Below are positions 1 through 8,998 of a stretch of DNA of 64,000 bases, one piece after another (position 1 is the first letter of the stretch; each line of letters begins with the position of its first letter). The notes under the pieces were generated by a model. It was not told where the DNA came from and searched no databases. It saw only the letters and a program-made list of their open reading frames with translations. The position numbers and the translations under genes are program-made. The stretch is from contig NZ_CP162102.1 in NCBI RefSeq assembly GCF_042466665.1, positions 3,906,001 to 3,970,000 on the forward strand, given 5' to 3'. This stretch comes from Peterkaempfera podocarpi. Its GTDB lineage: Bacteria > Actinomycetota > Actinomycetes > Streptomycetales > Streptomycetaceae.

Positions 1-601
1 CCTGGTAGTGGTTGCGGCTGTCCTTGTGGATCTGCCAGTGCATCCCGATGGTGCGCTTGTCGTGGCGCTGCAGCCGGTAGAGGCCGAGGTTGCGTACCCC
101 GGTGTCGGGGTCCTTGGTGTGGGTCAGGCCCAGGTTGAAGAAGGAACCGCCGTCCAGCGGCCAGGTGAACAGGGCCGGCAGCTGCTCCAGGTCGACCTCG
201 TCACCGGTGAGCACCACCTCCTGCACCGGCGCCTCACCCGGCTTGACCTTCTTCGGCGGGACGTGGGCCATCGAGGCCAGCTTGCCGAAGGCGTCGCGGA
301 ACCCGGTGAAGCCCTGCGGGAGTTCGGGCTTCAGCAGCCCGGCGATCTTCTGCGAGATGTCGTCCGGCGACTTCAGGCCCAGCGCCTTGGCCAGCCTGCG
401 CTCGGTGCCGAAGACATTCATCGCCAGCGGCATCGACGAGCCCTTGACGTCCTCGAAGAGCAGCGCCGGCCCCTTGGCCTTCTGCACCCGGTCGACGATC
501 TCGCCGATCTCCAGATGCGGGTCCACCTGGGCCTTGATGCGCCTGAGGTCTCCCTCGCGCTCCAGCGCCCGCAGGAAGGACCGAAGATCGTCGTATGCCA
601 T
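1..601 (-). CDS. UbiD family decarboxylase (menaquinone biosynthesis type), 3' end outside window
   Basis: The visible 200 residues begin MAYDDLRSFLRALEREGDLR and continue with the N-terminal domain typical of the UbiD/3-octaprenyl-4-hydroxybenzoate carboxy-lyase family. Motifs such as GFTGFRDAFGKL and the segment leading to GLTHTKDPDTGVRNLGLYR fit this. UbiD enzymes use prenylated FMN to decarboxylate aromatic or unsaturated acids. In Streptomyces a member is thought to act late in futalosine-route menaquinone synthesis. ATG at 601-599 is the natural start, because the family begins with this helix. The gene runs off the left edge, so the C-terminal catalytic domain is not visible and substrate cannot be judged. 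It diverges from the small membrane-protein gene at 693, and the 91-bp gap probably holds both promoters. Confidence 0.9.
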   Translation of the reverse strand, partial: MAYDDLRSFLRALEREGDLRRIKAQVDPHLEIGEIVDRVQKAKGPALLFEDVKGSSMPLAMNVFGTERRLAKALGLKSPDDISQKIAGLLKPELPQGFTGFRDAFGKLASMAHVPPKKVKPGEAPVQEVVLTGDEVDLEQLPALFTWPLDGGSFFNLGLTHTKDPDTGVRNLGLYRLQRHDKRTIGMHWQIHKDSRNHYQ

Positions 602-692
602 GCCTGTCAGTATCCGCCACGCACTACCCTGGTCCCGTCATGAGGTCCCTCTCAGGGGGAGGGAGCCGTCGTACCGGGGGAGTTGCACCACC

Positions 693-1124
693 GTGCTGAG
701 GTATCTGCCGTTCCTGCTCGTCCTCGCCCTGTGGATCTGGGCCTTCATCGACTGTCTGATCACCCCGGAGGAGGAGGTCAGGCATCTGCCCAAGGTGGTC
801 TGGATCCTGCTGATCCTCTTCTTCGGCGAGGTGCTGGTCGGGCCGATCGCCTGGCTGGTCGCGGGCCGCAGCCGGGCCGGGGCGGGCCGCCGCCAGGTGC
901 CGTGGCCGTCCGGCACCGCCGGATACCCGGAGTACGAGCGGCCGCAGCGGCGTGTCCTGGCCCCGGACGACGACCCGGAGTTCCTGGCCTCCCTCAAGCG
1001 GCACAACGCTCAGCACGAGGACATGCTCAAGCAGTGGGAGTCCGATCTGCGCCGCCGGGAGGAGGAGCTGCGCCGCCGCTCCGACAGCCCCGAGGGCACC
1101 ACGGAGCGGGACTCCGACAGCTGA
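693..1124 (+). CDS. PLDc_N domain membrane protein
   Basis: A 143-residue protein starting GTG (VLRYLPFLLVLALWIWAF). It has two hydrophobic segments, about residues 2-21 and 32-58, separated by a short acidic loop (TPEEEVRHLPK). This matches the phospholipase D-like N-terminal (PLDc_N) domain, which here stands alone without any catalytic HKD motif, so no phospholipase activity is expected. The C-terminal half is charged, with a likely coiled coil (HEDMLKQWESDLRRREEELR). It is an integral membrane protein of unknown role, found in Streptomyces near the menaquinone ubiD locus. The frame stays open upstream to position 90, but the conserved domain begins at this GTG. Confidence 0.78.
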   Translation: MLRYLPFLLVLALWIWAFIDCLITPEEEVRHLPKVVWILLILFFGEVLVGPIAWLVAGRSRAGAGRRQVPWPSGTAGYPEYERPQRRVLAPDDDPEFLASLKRHNAQHEDMLKQWESDLRRREEELRRRSDSPEGTTERDSDS

Positions 1125-1214
1125 CGGCCACGTACGGAATGCACGTACCGCAGCGGCCGGAAACGGACGCACCGCCTCTTGGCCGGCCCCGCCCCCGGCC
1201 CGACATTGGTGGCT

Positions 1215-2659
1215 ATGACCACTGCCCCCGCCACCGGAGGTGACGGTACGTCACCTCCGGTGCCCCCTGCCACCGCCGCGGACCTCTTCTCCGACATCAC
1301 GGCCTACGGCGCCCACATCGTCGCGGTGGAGCCGACCGGCGCCGAGCCGGTCCCGGCCGACGCCCGCCACGGCCGTCCGCTGCAACTGCTCTGGACCTGG
1401 CTGTCCCCCAACATGGAGTTCGCCACCGTCTACATCGGTGTGATCTCCGTGCTCTTCTTCGGCCTGGGCTTCTGGACCGCCGTCGCCGCCCTGCTGCTGG
1501 GCTCCGCGCTGGGCGCGCTGACACAGGCAGTGCTGAGCACCGGCGGCCCCCGCTTCGGGGTGCCGCAGATGGTGCTGAGCCGGTCGGCCTTCGGCTTCCT
1601 CGGCAACGCCTTCCCCGCGGTGCTCAACGCCGCCACGGCAGGGTTCGGCTGGTTCGCGGTCAACAGCGTCTCCGGGGCCTTCGCGCTGGACACCCTCACC
1701 GGTCTGCCCACCCTGCTCTGTCTGGTGATCGTGGTGCTGGCGCAGATCGCGGTGGCGTATCTGGGCCACAACTTCGTGCACTCCTTCGAGAAGTACGCAC
1801 TGCCGGTGCTCACCCTGGTCTTCGCCGCCGCCTCCGTGGTGACCCTGGGCAAGGCGCACCTGTCCGGCAGCGGGAGCACCGGGGGCACCGCGGGGGGCTT
1901 CATGCTGGCGTTCAGCGCGGCCTTCGGCTACGCGGCGGGCTGGAATCCCTTCGCCTCCGACTACACCCGCTACCTGCCCACGTCCGCACCCCGTCGGCTG
2001 GTGATGCTCTTCCCCGGCCTCGGGATCTTCCTGGGATGCTCGGTACTGGCCGTGGTGGGCGCCGCCTCGGCCACCATCGCCGGCGGGGAGTCCAACCCCA
2101 CGGCCGCCTTCACCGGCCATCTGCCGGGCTGGCTGGGGAACCTCACCCTGTTGGCGATCGTGCTGGGCGCGGTCTCCGCCAATGCGATCAACGTCTACTC
2201 GGCGACCATGTCCTTTGTCTCGCTGGGACTGCGCCGGCTGCCCCGCGGCCCGGTGGCGCTGGTCGTGGGAGTGCTGGGTTTCCTGGTGGCCTGGACCGGG
2301 CTGGACGACGCCGGCGCCTCCTACGAGGCCTTTCTGTTGATCATCTCCTACTGGGTGGCACCCTGGCTGGGAGTGGTCCTCACCGAACAGTGGCTGCGCA
2401 GCCGTACGGGTGAGGCCGACACGGCGACGGCCGCACGGCTGGCGGACCGCTCCTTCACGGCGTGGGCGGGGCCGGTGGCGATGCTGGCCGGAGTGCTGGT
2501 GTCGGTGCTGCTCTTCTCCAACCAGCAGAATTCACCGGCATCGTCGCCGACGCGCATCCGGGCGTGGGTGACATCACCTGCCTGGTGGGCTTTGTGCTGG
2601 CGGCGGTGGTGTATGTGACGCTGCGCCGGATCCCGCTGCTGGCCCCGTCCCGCGGCTGA
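1215..2659 (+). pseudogene. NCS1 family purine/cytosine permease, frame broken by one base near 2530
   Basis: The gene encodes a 12-helix nucleobase:cation symporter-1 protein of the CodB/purine-cytosine permease type. From ATG 1215 the frame reads through the usual features: PNMEFATVYIGV near residue 57, GPRFGVPQMVLSRSAFGFLGN, and the GYAAGWNPFASDYTRYLP signature. It reaches LLFSNQQN at about 2530 and then runs out of frame to a stop at 2618. The missing C-terminus (FTGIVADAHPGVGDITCLVG, then one more helix) lies in the next frame and ends at 2659. Restoring one base, for example AATTC to AATTTC, joins the two. This may be a true mutation or an assembly indel. The neighbours (PucR, deaminase, oxygenase) point to nucleobase uptake. 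Confidence 0.88.
1232..1262 (+). other. Perfect hairpin in the first codons of the permease gene
   Basis: CACCGGAGGTGAC (1232-1244) and GTCACCTCCGGTG (1250-1262) are exact reverse complements around a GGTAC loop. The 5' arm contains GGAGGTGA, a perfect Shine-Dalgarno-like octamer. The 3' arm contains TCACCTCC, which equals the conserved 16S rRNA 3' tail. It sits about codons 7-16 of the permease. It could be a translation-modulating hairpin or a palindromic operator; nothing else in the sequence decides which. Confidence 0.55.
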
Positions 2660-2700
2660 AGCCCCACGCTGCGGGCTCCGGTGCGGCCGGCCGGTCAGGA

Positions 2701-3957
2701 TCAGCCGGGTGCCCGCAGCAGCCGGTGCGCGCAGGCGGCGATCAGCAGCTCGGCGTGCGCCTCCGGGTCGGTGATGTCGCGTCCGAGCAGCCCGACGATA
2801 CGCTCCAGCCGCTGGTAGAGGGACTGCCGGCCGATGTGCAGCAAGGCAGCCGTACGGGTGGGGCTGCAGCCGTTGCGTAGATGGACCTCCAGGGTGCGGA
2901 CCAGGTCGCTGGGGTGGGTGGCCTCCCACTCCAGCAGCGGACCCAGGGTGCCGGAGGCCAGCCCGGCGAGGTGGTCGCGGCGACCCGCCGGTGAGGTACC
3001 CCGGGTGAGTTCCCGCTCCAGGGCCAGCGCCCGTGCCGTGGTGATCTGCGGCTCCCCGGGGCGGGTACGGCCCGGCTCTGCCGGTGGTACACCGACGGAC
3101 AGCTCCAGGGCCGCTCTGGCCTCCCGCAGGGTTTCCCCCCAACGGGCCCAGGGCGCTTCGGCAGGTACCGCCGGGCCGACGGCTGCGGCCATCGGGGTCC
3201 GCGTCTCGTACAGGGCCTGCCGGGCTGCCTGCACGGCGTCCCGGCCGGCCGACGGCGGGAGGGACAGCAGGGCCAGCACGACGCCGGGGAACGAGGCGGC
3301 CAGGACGGTCCCACCGGCCCCCCGGGCCGCCCTCTCCAGCACCGGCGTCGGCAGCCCGCGGGCTGCGAGGCCGAGCAGGCGGTGGCCGCGCCCGGGCCGG
3401 AAGCCCGCCTGCGCGGCGCGAGCGAGCGCCTCGGCCTGGCTCGGCTCGCTCCCGTCGGCCAGCTCGGCGAGCAGTGCGGCGGCGTATGCCTCCCGATCGG
3501 CGACCGGTGCGGCACCCGGGATGTCCCGCAGGCGGCTCGCGGTGCGCTCGGCCAGCGCCAGGGCGACGATCGCGGTGTTGACGGCCTCGGCGATGCGGAC
3601 GAAGGGGACCACCCGGCGCAGCGCCACCAGCGGCAGGTCCACCCGGGTGCTCTCCGCGACCACCTCCGCGGGTATGTCGGGCAGCGACCGGCCGACCTCC
3701 ACGGCGACTCCGGCGACCCCGCGGGCGGCCAGCTCCCTCACATACGCGCGGCGCCCTCCGGCGTCGGCGCCGGAGAGGCCGAACCCGTTGGTGAGCAGCA
3801 GTTCCCCGCCGTACAGGAAGGACGCGCCCTCGTGCACCTCGCCTGAGTGCACCCAGCGCACCGGCCGGTCCAGGGCGCCCGCGCCGCTGAGGACCTCGGG
3901 TGCGGCCCGGCCGAGGACCTCGAAGGAGAGGATGTCGCGGAGCGTGAGGGCGGTCAC
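2701..3957 (-). CDS. PucR family transcriptional regulator
   Basis: The 418-residue protein starts GTG at 3957 (VTALTLRDILSFEVLG). It has the N-terminal purine-catabolism regulator domain (about residues 1-120, with VRWVHSGEVHEGASFLYGGELLLTNG), a central GGDEF-like region, and a C-terminal PucR helix-turn-helix (LEVHLRNGCSPTRTAALLHIGRQSLYQRLERI). Family members control purine or related nitrogen-source catabolism in response to a metabolite. The frame stays open upstream to 4686, but the family N-terminus fits this GTG. It lies between the NCS1 permease (convergent) and the deaminase/oxygenase pair (divergent from a 108-bp gap), so it most likely regulates one or both. Confidence 0.87.
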   Translation of the reverse strand: MTALTLRDILSFEVLGRAAPEVLSGAGALDRPVRWVHSGEVHEGASFLYGGELLLTNGFGLSGADAGGRRAYVRELAARGVAGVAVEVGRSLPDIPAEVVAESTRVDLPLVALRRVVPFVRIAEAVNTAIVALALAERTASRLRDIPGAAPVADREAYAAALLAELADGSEPSQAEALARAAQAGFRPGRGHRLLGLAARGLPTPVLERAARGAGGTVLAASFPGVVLALLSLPPSAGRDAVQAARQALYETRTPMAAAVGPAVPAEAPWARWGETLREARAALELSVGVPPAEPGRTRPGEPQITTARALALERELTRGTSPAGRRDHLAGLASGTLGPLLEWEATHPSDLVRTLEVHLRNGCSPTRTAALLHIGRQSLYQRLERIVGLLGRDITDPEAHAELLIAACAHRLLRAPG

Positions 3958-4065
3958 GATGCCTCCCGGGGCCGAGAAGGAGCTGACACTCCGTACGTGC
4001 GGCAGCGTCCGGGAGGGTACTGAGCGCACGTTGCCACGGTGTTTCGGGAACGGGAGAGTGGGGCC

Positions 4066-4518
4066 ATGAGCGAGACGGCGGAACTGCGGATGATGCTGGC
4101 GGTCGCGCTGGAGGAGGCGCGGGCCGGGCTCGCCGAGGGCGGCGTCCCGATCGGGGCGGCGCTGTTCGGGGCGGACGGGCGGGTGCTGGGGCGCGGACAC
4201 AACCGCAGAGTGCAGGACGGGGATCCGTCGATGCACGCGGAGACCGCCGCGTTCCGGGCTGCGGGGCGGCTGCGCGGATACCGGAGGACCACGATGGTGA
4301 CCACGCTGTCTCCGTGCTGGTACTGCAGTGGCCTGGTGCGCCAGTTCGGCATCGGCCGGGTGGTGGTCGGCGAGGCGGAGACCTTCCACGGCGGCCATGA
4401 CTGGCTGGCCGAGCACGGGGTGGAGGTGGTGGTCCTGGACGATCCGGACTGCACCGCTCTGATGCGGCGGTTCATCGCGGAGCGCCCCGAGGTCTGGTTC
4501 GAGGACATCGGCGAGTGA
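4066..4518 (+). CDS. Nucleoside/cytosine deaminase family protein
   Basis: A 150-residue zinc-dependent deaminase of the small CDA/FCY1 fold. The catalytic motifs are clear: HAE in DPSMHAETAAFRAAGRL (His as zinc ligand, Glu as proton shuttle) and PCxxC in LSPCWYCSGLV. The order and spacing resemble yeast-type cytosine deaminase rather than tRNA adenosine deaminase. ATG 4066 follows a purine-rich GGGAGAGTGGGG; an in-frame ATG at 4039 is less well supported. Together with the upstream permease this suggests conversion of imported cytosine (or an analogue) to uracil. It is followed 40 bp later by the oxygenase gene on the same strand, probably in one transcript. Confidence 0.88.
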   Translation: MSETAELRMMLAVALEEARAGLAEGGVPIGAALFGADGRVLGRGHNRRVQDGDPSMHAETAAFRAAGRLRGYRRTTMVTTLSPCWYCSGLVRQFGIGRVVVGEAETFHGGHDWLAEHGVEVVVLDDPDCTALMRRFIAERPEVWFEDIGE

Positions 4519-4558
4519 GCGGGAGGCGGGGCGGGTGGGCGTAGCGGAAGGGGCGGGC

Positions 4559-5527
4559 GTGACGGCGGGGTGGCGTATTCCGACGGTGGACCTGGGTCCG
4601 TGGCTGTCCGGGGACGCCGACGCACGGGCTCGCAGCGCGACTGCGGTGGACGAAGCGCGGAGCCGGGCCGGCTTCCTGCTGGTCACCGGTCATGGGGTGA
4701 CCCAGGGGGAGCGGGCCCGGGTGCGGGCCGCCGCCCGCGAGTTCTTCCTGCTGCCGGCGGAGGTCAAGCAGCGGTACGCGGTGGGCGTCGGGGGCCGCGG
4801 CTGGCTGGGCCCCGGCGTGGAGGCCAACGGCAACGCGGAGGGCACCGTGACCCCGCCGGACCTCAAGGAGTCCTGGTCGACGGGGGCGGAGCAGCGGACG
4901 GGCGACGCCGGGCTGGACGCCTTCTGGTTCCAGGACAACGTCTGGCCGTCCGAGGTGCCCCGGCTGCGCCCGCTGCTGGAGGCGTACGGCGCCCGGATGC
5001 GCGCGGTCTCCGACGAGGTGCTCCGGCTGCTGGCGGCCGCGCTGGGGCAGGACGAGGACTTCTTCACCCGGCACACCGCACGGCCCACCTACACCCTGAA
5101 CGTCAACCGCTACCCGGGCACCGAGGTGGTGGGCGAGCCGCTGCCCGGCCAGTACCGGATCGGCCCGCACACCGACTTCGGCACGGTGACCCTCCTGGAC
5201 CGGCAGCAGGGCCGCGGCGGCCTCCAGGTGTGGACGGAGGAGCAGGGCTGGGAGGACGCCCCCTGGGACCCCGAGGCGCTCACCGTGAACATCGGCGATC
5301 TGATGGCCCGCTGGACCGGGGACCGGTGGCGGTCGGGCCGGCACCGGGTGCTGCCGCCCTCCCCCGAGGCCCCCTCGGAGGAGCTGGTTTCACTCGTTTG
5401 GTTCTATGAGTGCGATCCGCGTACGGCGGTCTCCCCGCTGCCCCCGCCCATCGGCCGTACGGCGTACCCGACCGTCGACTCCACGGACTACCTGAGAGCG
5501 AAGCTGGACGCCATCTCCGTGGCGTAG
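4559..5527 (+). CDS. Isopenicillin N synthase-like Fe(II)/2-oxoglutarate oxygenase
   Basis: About 322 residues with the N-terminal DIOX_N region (RIPTVDLGPWLSG; GFLLVTGHGV) and the 2OG-FeII oxygenase core. The iron ligands are His and Asp of PHTDFGTVTLL (about residues 204 and 206) and His of SGRHRVLPP (about 262). The 2-oxoglutarate-binding RxS triad is expected about 10-20 residues later, but the equivalent stretch reads EELVSLVWF with Leu at the Arg position, which is unusual. GTG 4559 is chosen because family proteins start just before the IPTVDL segment; GTG 4535 is an alternative. Location behind a cytosine deaminase and near a nucleobase permease suggests a nucleobase or related substrate rather than beta-lactam synthesis. 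Confidence 0.85.
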   Translation: MTAGWRIPTVDLGPWLSGDADARARSATAVDEARSRAGFLLVTGHGVTQGERARVRAAAREFFLLPAEVKQRYAVGVGGRGWLGPGVEANGNAEGTVTPPDLKESWSTGAEQRTGDAGLDAFWFQDNVWPSEVPRLRPLLEAYGARMRAVSDEVLRLLAAALGQDEDFFTRHTARPTYTLNVNRYPGTEVVGEPLPGQYRIGPHTDFGTVTLLDRQQGRGGLQVWTEEQGWEDAPWDPEALTVNIGDLMARWTGDRWRSGRHRVLPPSPEAPSEELVSLVWFYECDPRTAVSPLPPPIGRTAYPTVDSTDYLRAKLDAISVA

Positions 5528-5818
5528 ACCTCCGGAATCAAGGGCCTGCGGGGCGGATCCGGACAGCGGCGGATCCGCCTCCGGACCGTTTTGCGATGGT
5601 TCGCCATCGGTACCTCCTGTCCGGCTCAGACATGGAATCCGGTCGGACCTTGTACGGAATCGACCCCCGTGCGGGATGCAGACCGCTCGTAAGGTCGTAA
5701 GGGAAGTGTTCGCAGCCGCCGCAGCCGACCCTGCCGTCGCGTGCGCTCCTCACATCGCTGTGGTGGAGCCGTCGACCCGGCCGCCGAGCGATTCCGGACA
5801 GACTTGGAGTGGTTGGAG

Positions 5819-7426
<1,608 letters not shown>

Positions 7427-7442
7427 CCGAAGGAGTCCATCG

Positions 7443-7646
7443 ATGATCCAGGTCGTCAAGGGCAGCCTGACCGACGAGGAACTCGCCGCCGTCACCGCCG
7501 TGCTCCTCGCCCGCGCCGCCGCCGGCACCGCTGCCCGGCAGCAGACCTCCCGCGGCACCGAGCCGGTGGCCCGCTGGCGGCGCCTTGAGCGCCTCCCGTC
7601 CTACTCGGCGTACACCTCGCCGCTCAGCTGGCAGACCGCCGCCTGA
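7443..7646 (+). CDS. pccE: Acyl-CoA carboxylase epsilon subunit
   Basis: This 67-residue protein (MIQVVKGSLTDEELAAVTAV, then WRRLERLPSYSAYTSPLSWQTA) matches the actinobacterial AccE/PccE family: a short helix with the KGxxTDEELAAL core and a C-terminal SPxSW motif. The epsilon subunit bridges alpha and beta subunits of acyl-CoA carboxylases and raises activity. It is encoded 16 bp after pccB on the same strand with a good GGAG ribosome site, so the two are co-translated. A strong hairpin follows immediately. Confidence 0.93.
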   Translation: MIQVVKGSLTDEELAAVTAVLLARAAAGTAARQQTSRGTEPVARWRRLERLPSYSAYTSPLSWQTAA

Positions 7647-7667
7647 CAGTCGGCACAGGCACAACGA

Positions 7668-7698
7668 ACGGCCCGGCTCCTCCATGGAGCCGGGCCGT
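7668..7698 (+). terminator. Intrinsic terminator-like hairpin after pccE
   Basis: ACGGCCCGGCTCC and GGAGCCGGGCCGT form a perfect 13-bp stem with a 5-base TCCAT loop, 22 bp past the pccE stop. No long T tract follows, as is common for Streptomyces terminators. Confidence 0.85.
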
Positions 7699-7781
7699 CT
7701 GTGCTGTACAGGGTCTGTGTTGTCCGGGGTCTGTGCGGTCGCGATCTGCGCGGTGCGGGCAGCCCGCGCCCGGCAGATACA

Positions 7782-7838
7782 GCTCGGGGCACTGAGCAGT
7801 CCGCGCCGATGCCGGGCGGACCGCTCAGTGCCCCGAGC
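7782..7838. terminator. Long perfect stem-loop between convergent pccE and ccsB
   Basis: GCTCGGGGCACTGAGC (7782-7797) pairs exactly with GCTCAGTGCCCCGAGC (7823-7838) around a 25-base loop. It lies 18 bp beyond the ccsB stop and so probably terminates the minus-strand ccs operon; it may also back up the pccE terminator. Confidence 0.75.
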
Positions 7839-7855
7839 CTGGGCCGGTGCTGCGA

Positions 7856-8998
7856 TCAGCCGACGCCGGCGTAGGAGTGCTTGCCGGTGACGAAGATGTT
7901 GACCCCGTAGTAGTTGAAGACGAAGCAGGCGAAGGCCAGCAGCGCCAGATAGGCAGCCTTGCGCCCCTTCCAGCCGGCGGTGGCGCGGGCGTGCAGATAG
8001 GCGGCGTAGGCGACCCAAGTGATGAAGGACCAGGTCTCCTTGGGGTCCCACTCCCAGTACCGGCCCCATGCCTTCTCGGCCCAGATGGCGCCCGCGATGA
8101 TGGTGAAGGTCCACAGCGGGAAGATCACCGCATTGATCCGGTAGGCCAGCTTGTCCAGCGTCCCGGCCGAGGGCAGCCGCTGCCAGATCGAGGGGGCGGT
8201 ACCCAGCGGGCCGGTGGTCTGCCCGGCGGCGATCCGCCGGTCGTAGGTGTCCTTGAGCAGATACAGCGCGGTGGCCACGAACGCCGCGTGGAAGGCGCCG
8301 CCGCAGATGATCGCCGCGGTGACATGGATCGCCAGGAACGGCGAGTGCAGCGCCGGCACCAGCTGCTCGGAGTCGGTGTAGAGGACGGTCACCGCCAGAC
8401 CGAGCGTCAGCAGCGCCGAGAGCACCACCGGCAGGCCGAGCCAGCGCACCTTCTTGCCGGTGGCCAGCAGCACCAGGTACGCGGCGACCGCGGTGAAGGC
8501 CAGGGCGCAGGAGAACTCGTACATGTTGCCCCACGGCCAGCGGGTCACCGACAGACCGCGGGTCAGCACACCGCCGAAGTGCAGCAGCAGGCCCAGCACG
8601 GTGAGCGAGACCGCCATCCGGCCCAGCATGTCGGCCTGGTCGTCGCTGCCCGCCGCGCCGGGGCCGTCGGCCTCGTCGTCGCCGCCACGGCCGCTGGTGA
8701 CCACGGTGGCGCCCTCGCCGGCCAGGGCGGTACGGGTGAGGGTGGCCGTGCGGCCGCCTGCCGAGGCCACCGTGACGGTGACCTTCTTGGCGGCGGGCTG
8801 CGCGGCGGACGCCACGGTCTCGGCCAGCGTGCCGCCCTGCTCGGCGGAGCGCCGGGCGACCGCGCCCCGGCTGCCGAAGGCCCACTCGAAGGCGTGGGCG
8901 AGCATCGCCAGCGTGTACACCGCCATCGCCGAGTAGATCAGGTAGTTGGAGATGTTGGCCAAATGTTCGTTGACCGCCGTGGCAAGGACCACCGTCAA
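7856..8998 (-). CDS. ccsB: Cytochrome c biogenesis protein CcsB (system II)
   Basis: A 380-residue polytopic membrane protein of the CcsA/CcsB haem-handling family. It exports haem with ResB and helps ligate it to apocytochromes c outside the membrane. The tryptophan-rich WWD-type region is WEWDPKETWSFITWVAYA near the C-terminus, with WGNMYEF earlier; several conserved histidines flank the helices. An Ala/Gly/Thr-rich stretch of about 65 residues lies between the first and second membrane segments. The start is read as TTG 8998, which overlaps the resB stop (TTGA); GTG 8992 is an alternative. It is last in the tlpA-ccdA-resB-ccsB operon. Confidence 0.92.
   Translation of the reverse strand: MTVVLATAVNEHLANISNYLIYSAMAVYTLAMLAHAFEWAFGSRGAVARRSAEQGGTLAETVASAAQPAAKKVTVTVASAGGRTATLTRTALAGEGATVVTSGRGGDDEADGPGAAGSDDQADMLGRMAVSLTVLGLLLHFGGVLTRGLSVTRWPWGNMYEFSCALAFTAVAAYLVLLATGKKVRWLGLPVVLSALLTLGLAVTVLYTDSEQLVPALHSPFLAIHVTAAIICGGAFHAAFVATALYLLKDTYDRRIAAGQTTGPLGTAPSIWQRLPSAGTLDKLAYRINAVIFPLWTFTIIAGAIWAEKAWGRYWEWDPKETWSFITWVAYAAYLHARATAGWKGRKAAYLALLAFACFVFNYYGVNIFVTGKHSYAGVG

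Noticed and set aside
4559..5527. Beta-lactam biosynthesis from the isopenicillin-N-synthase-like gene
   Set aside because: No ACV synthetase or cephalosporin genes are nearby. The IPNS name reflects fold similarity only.
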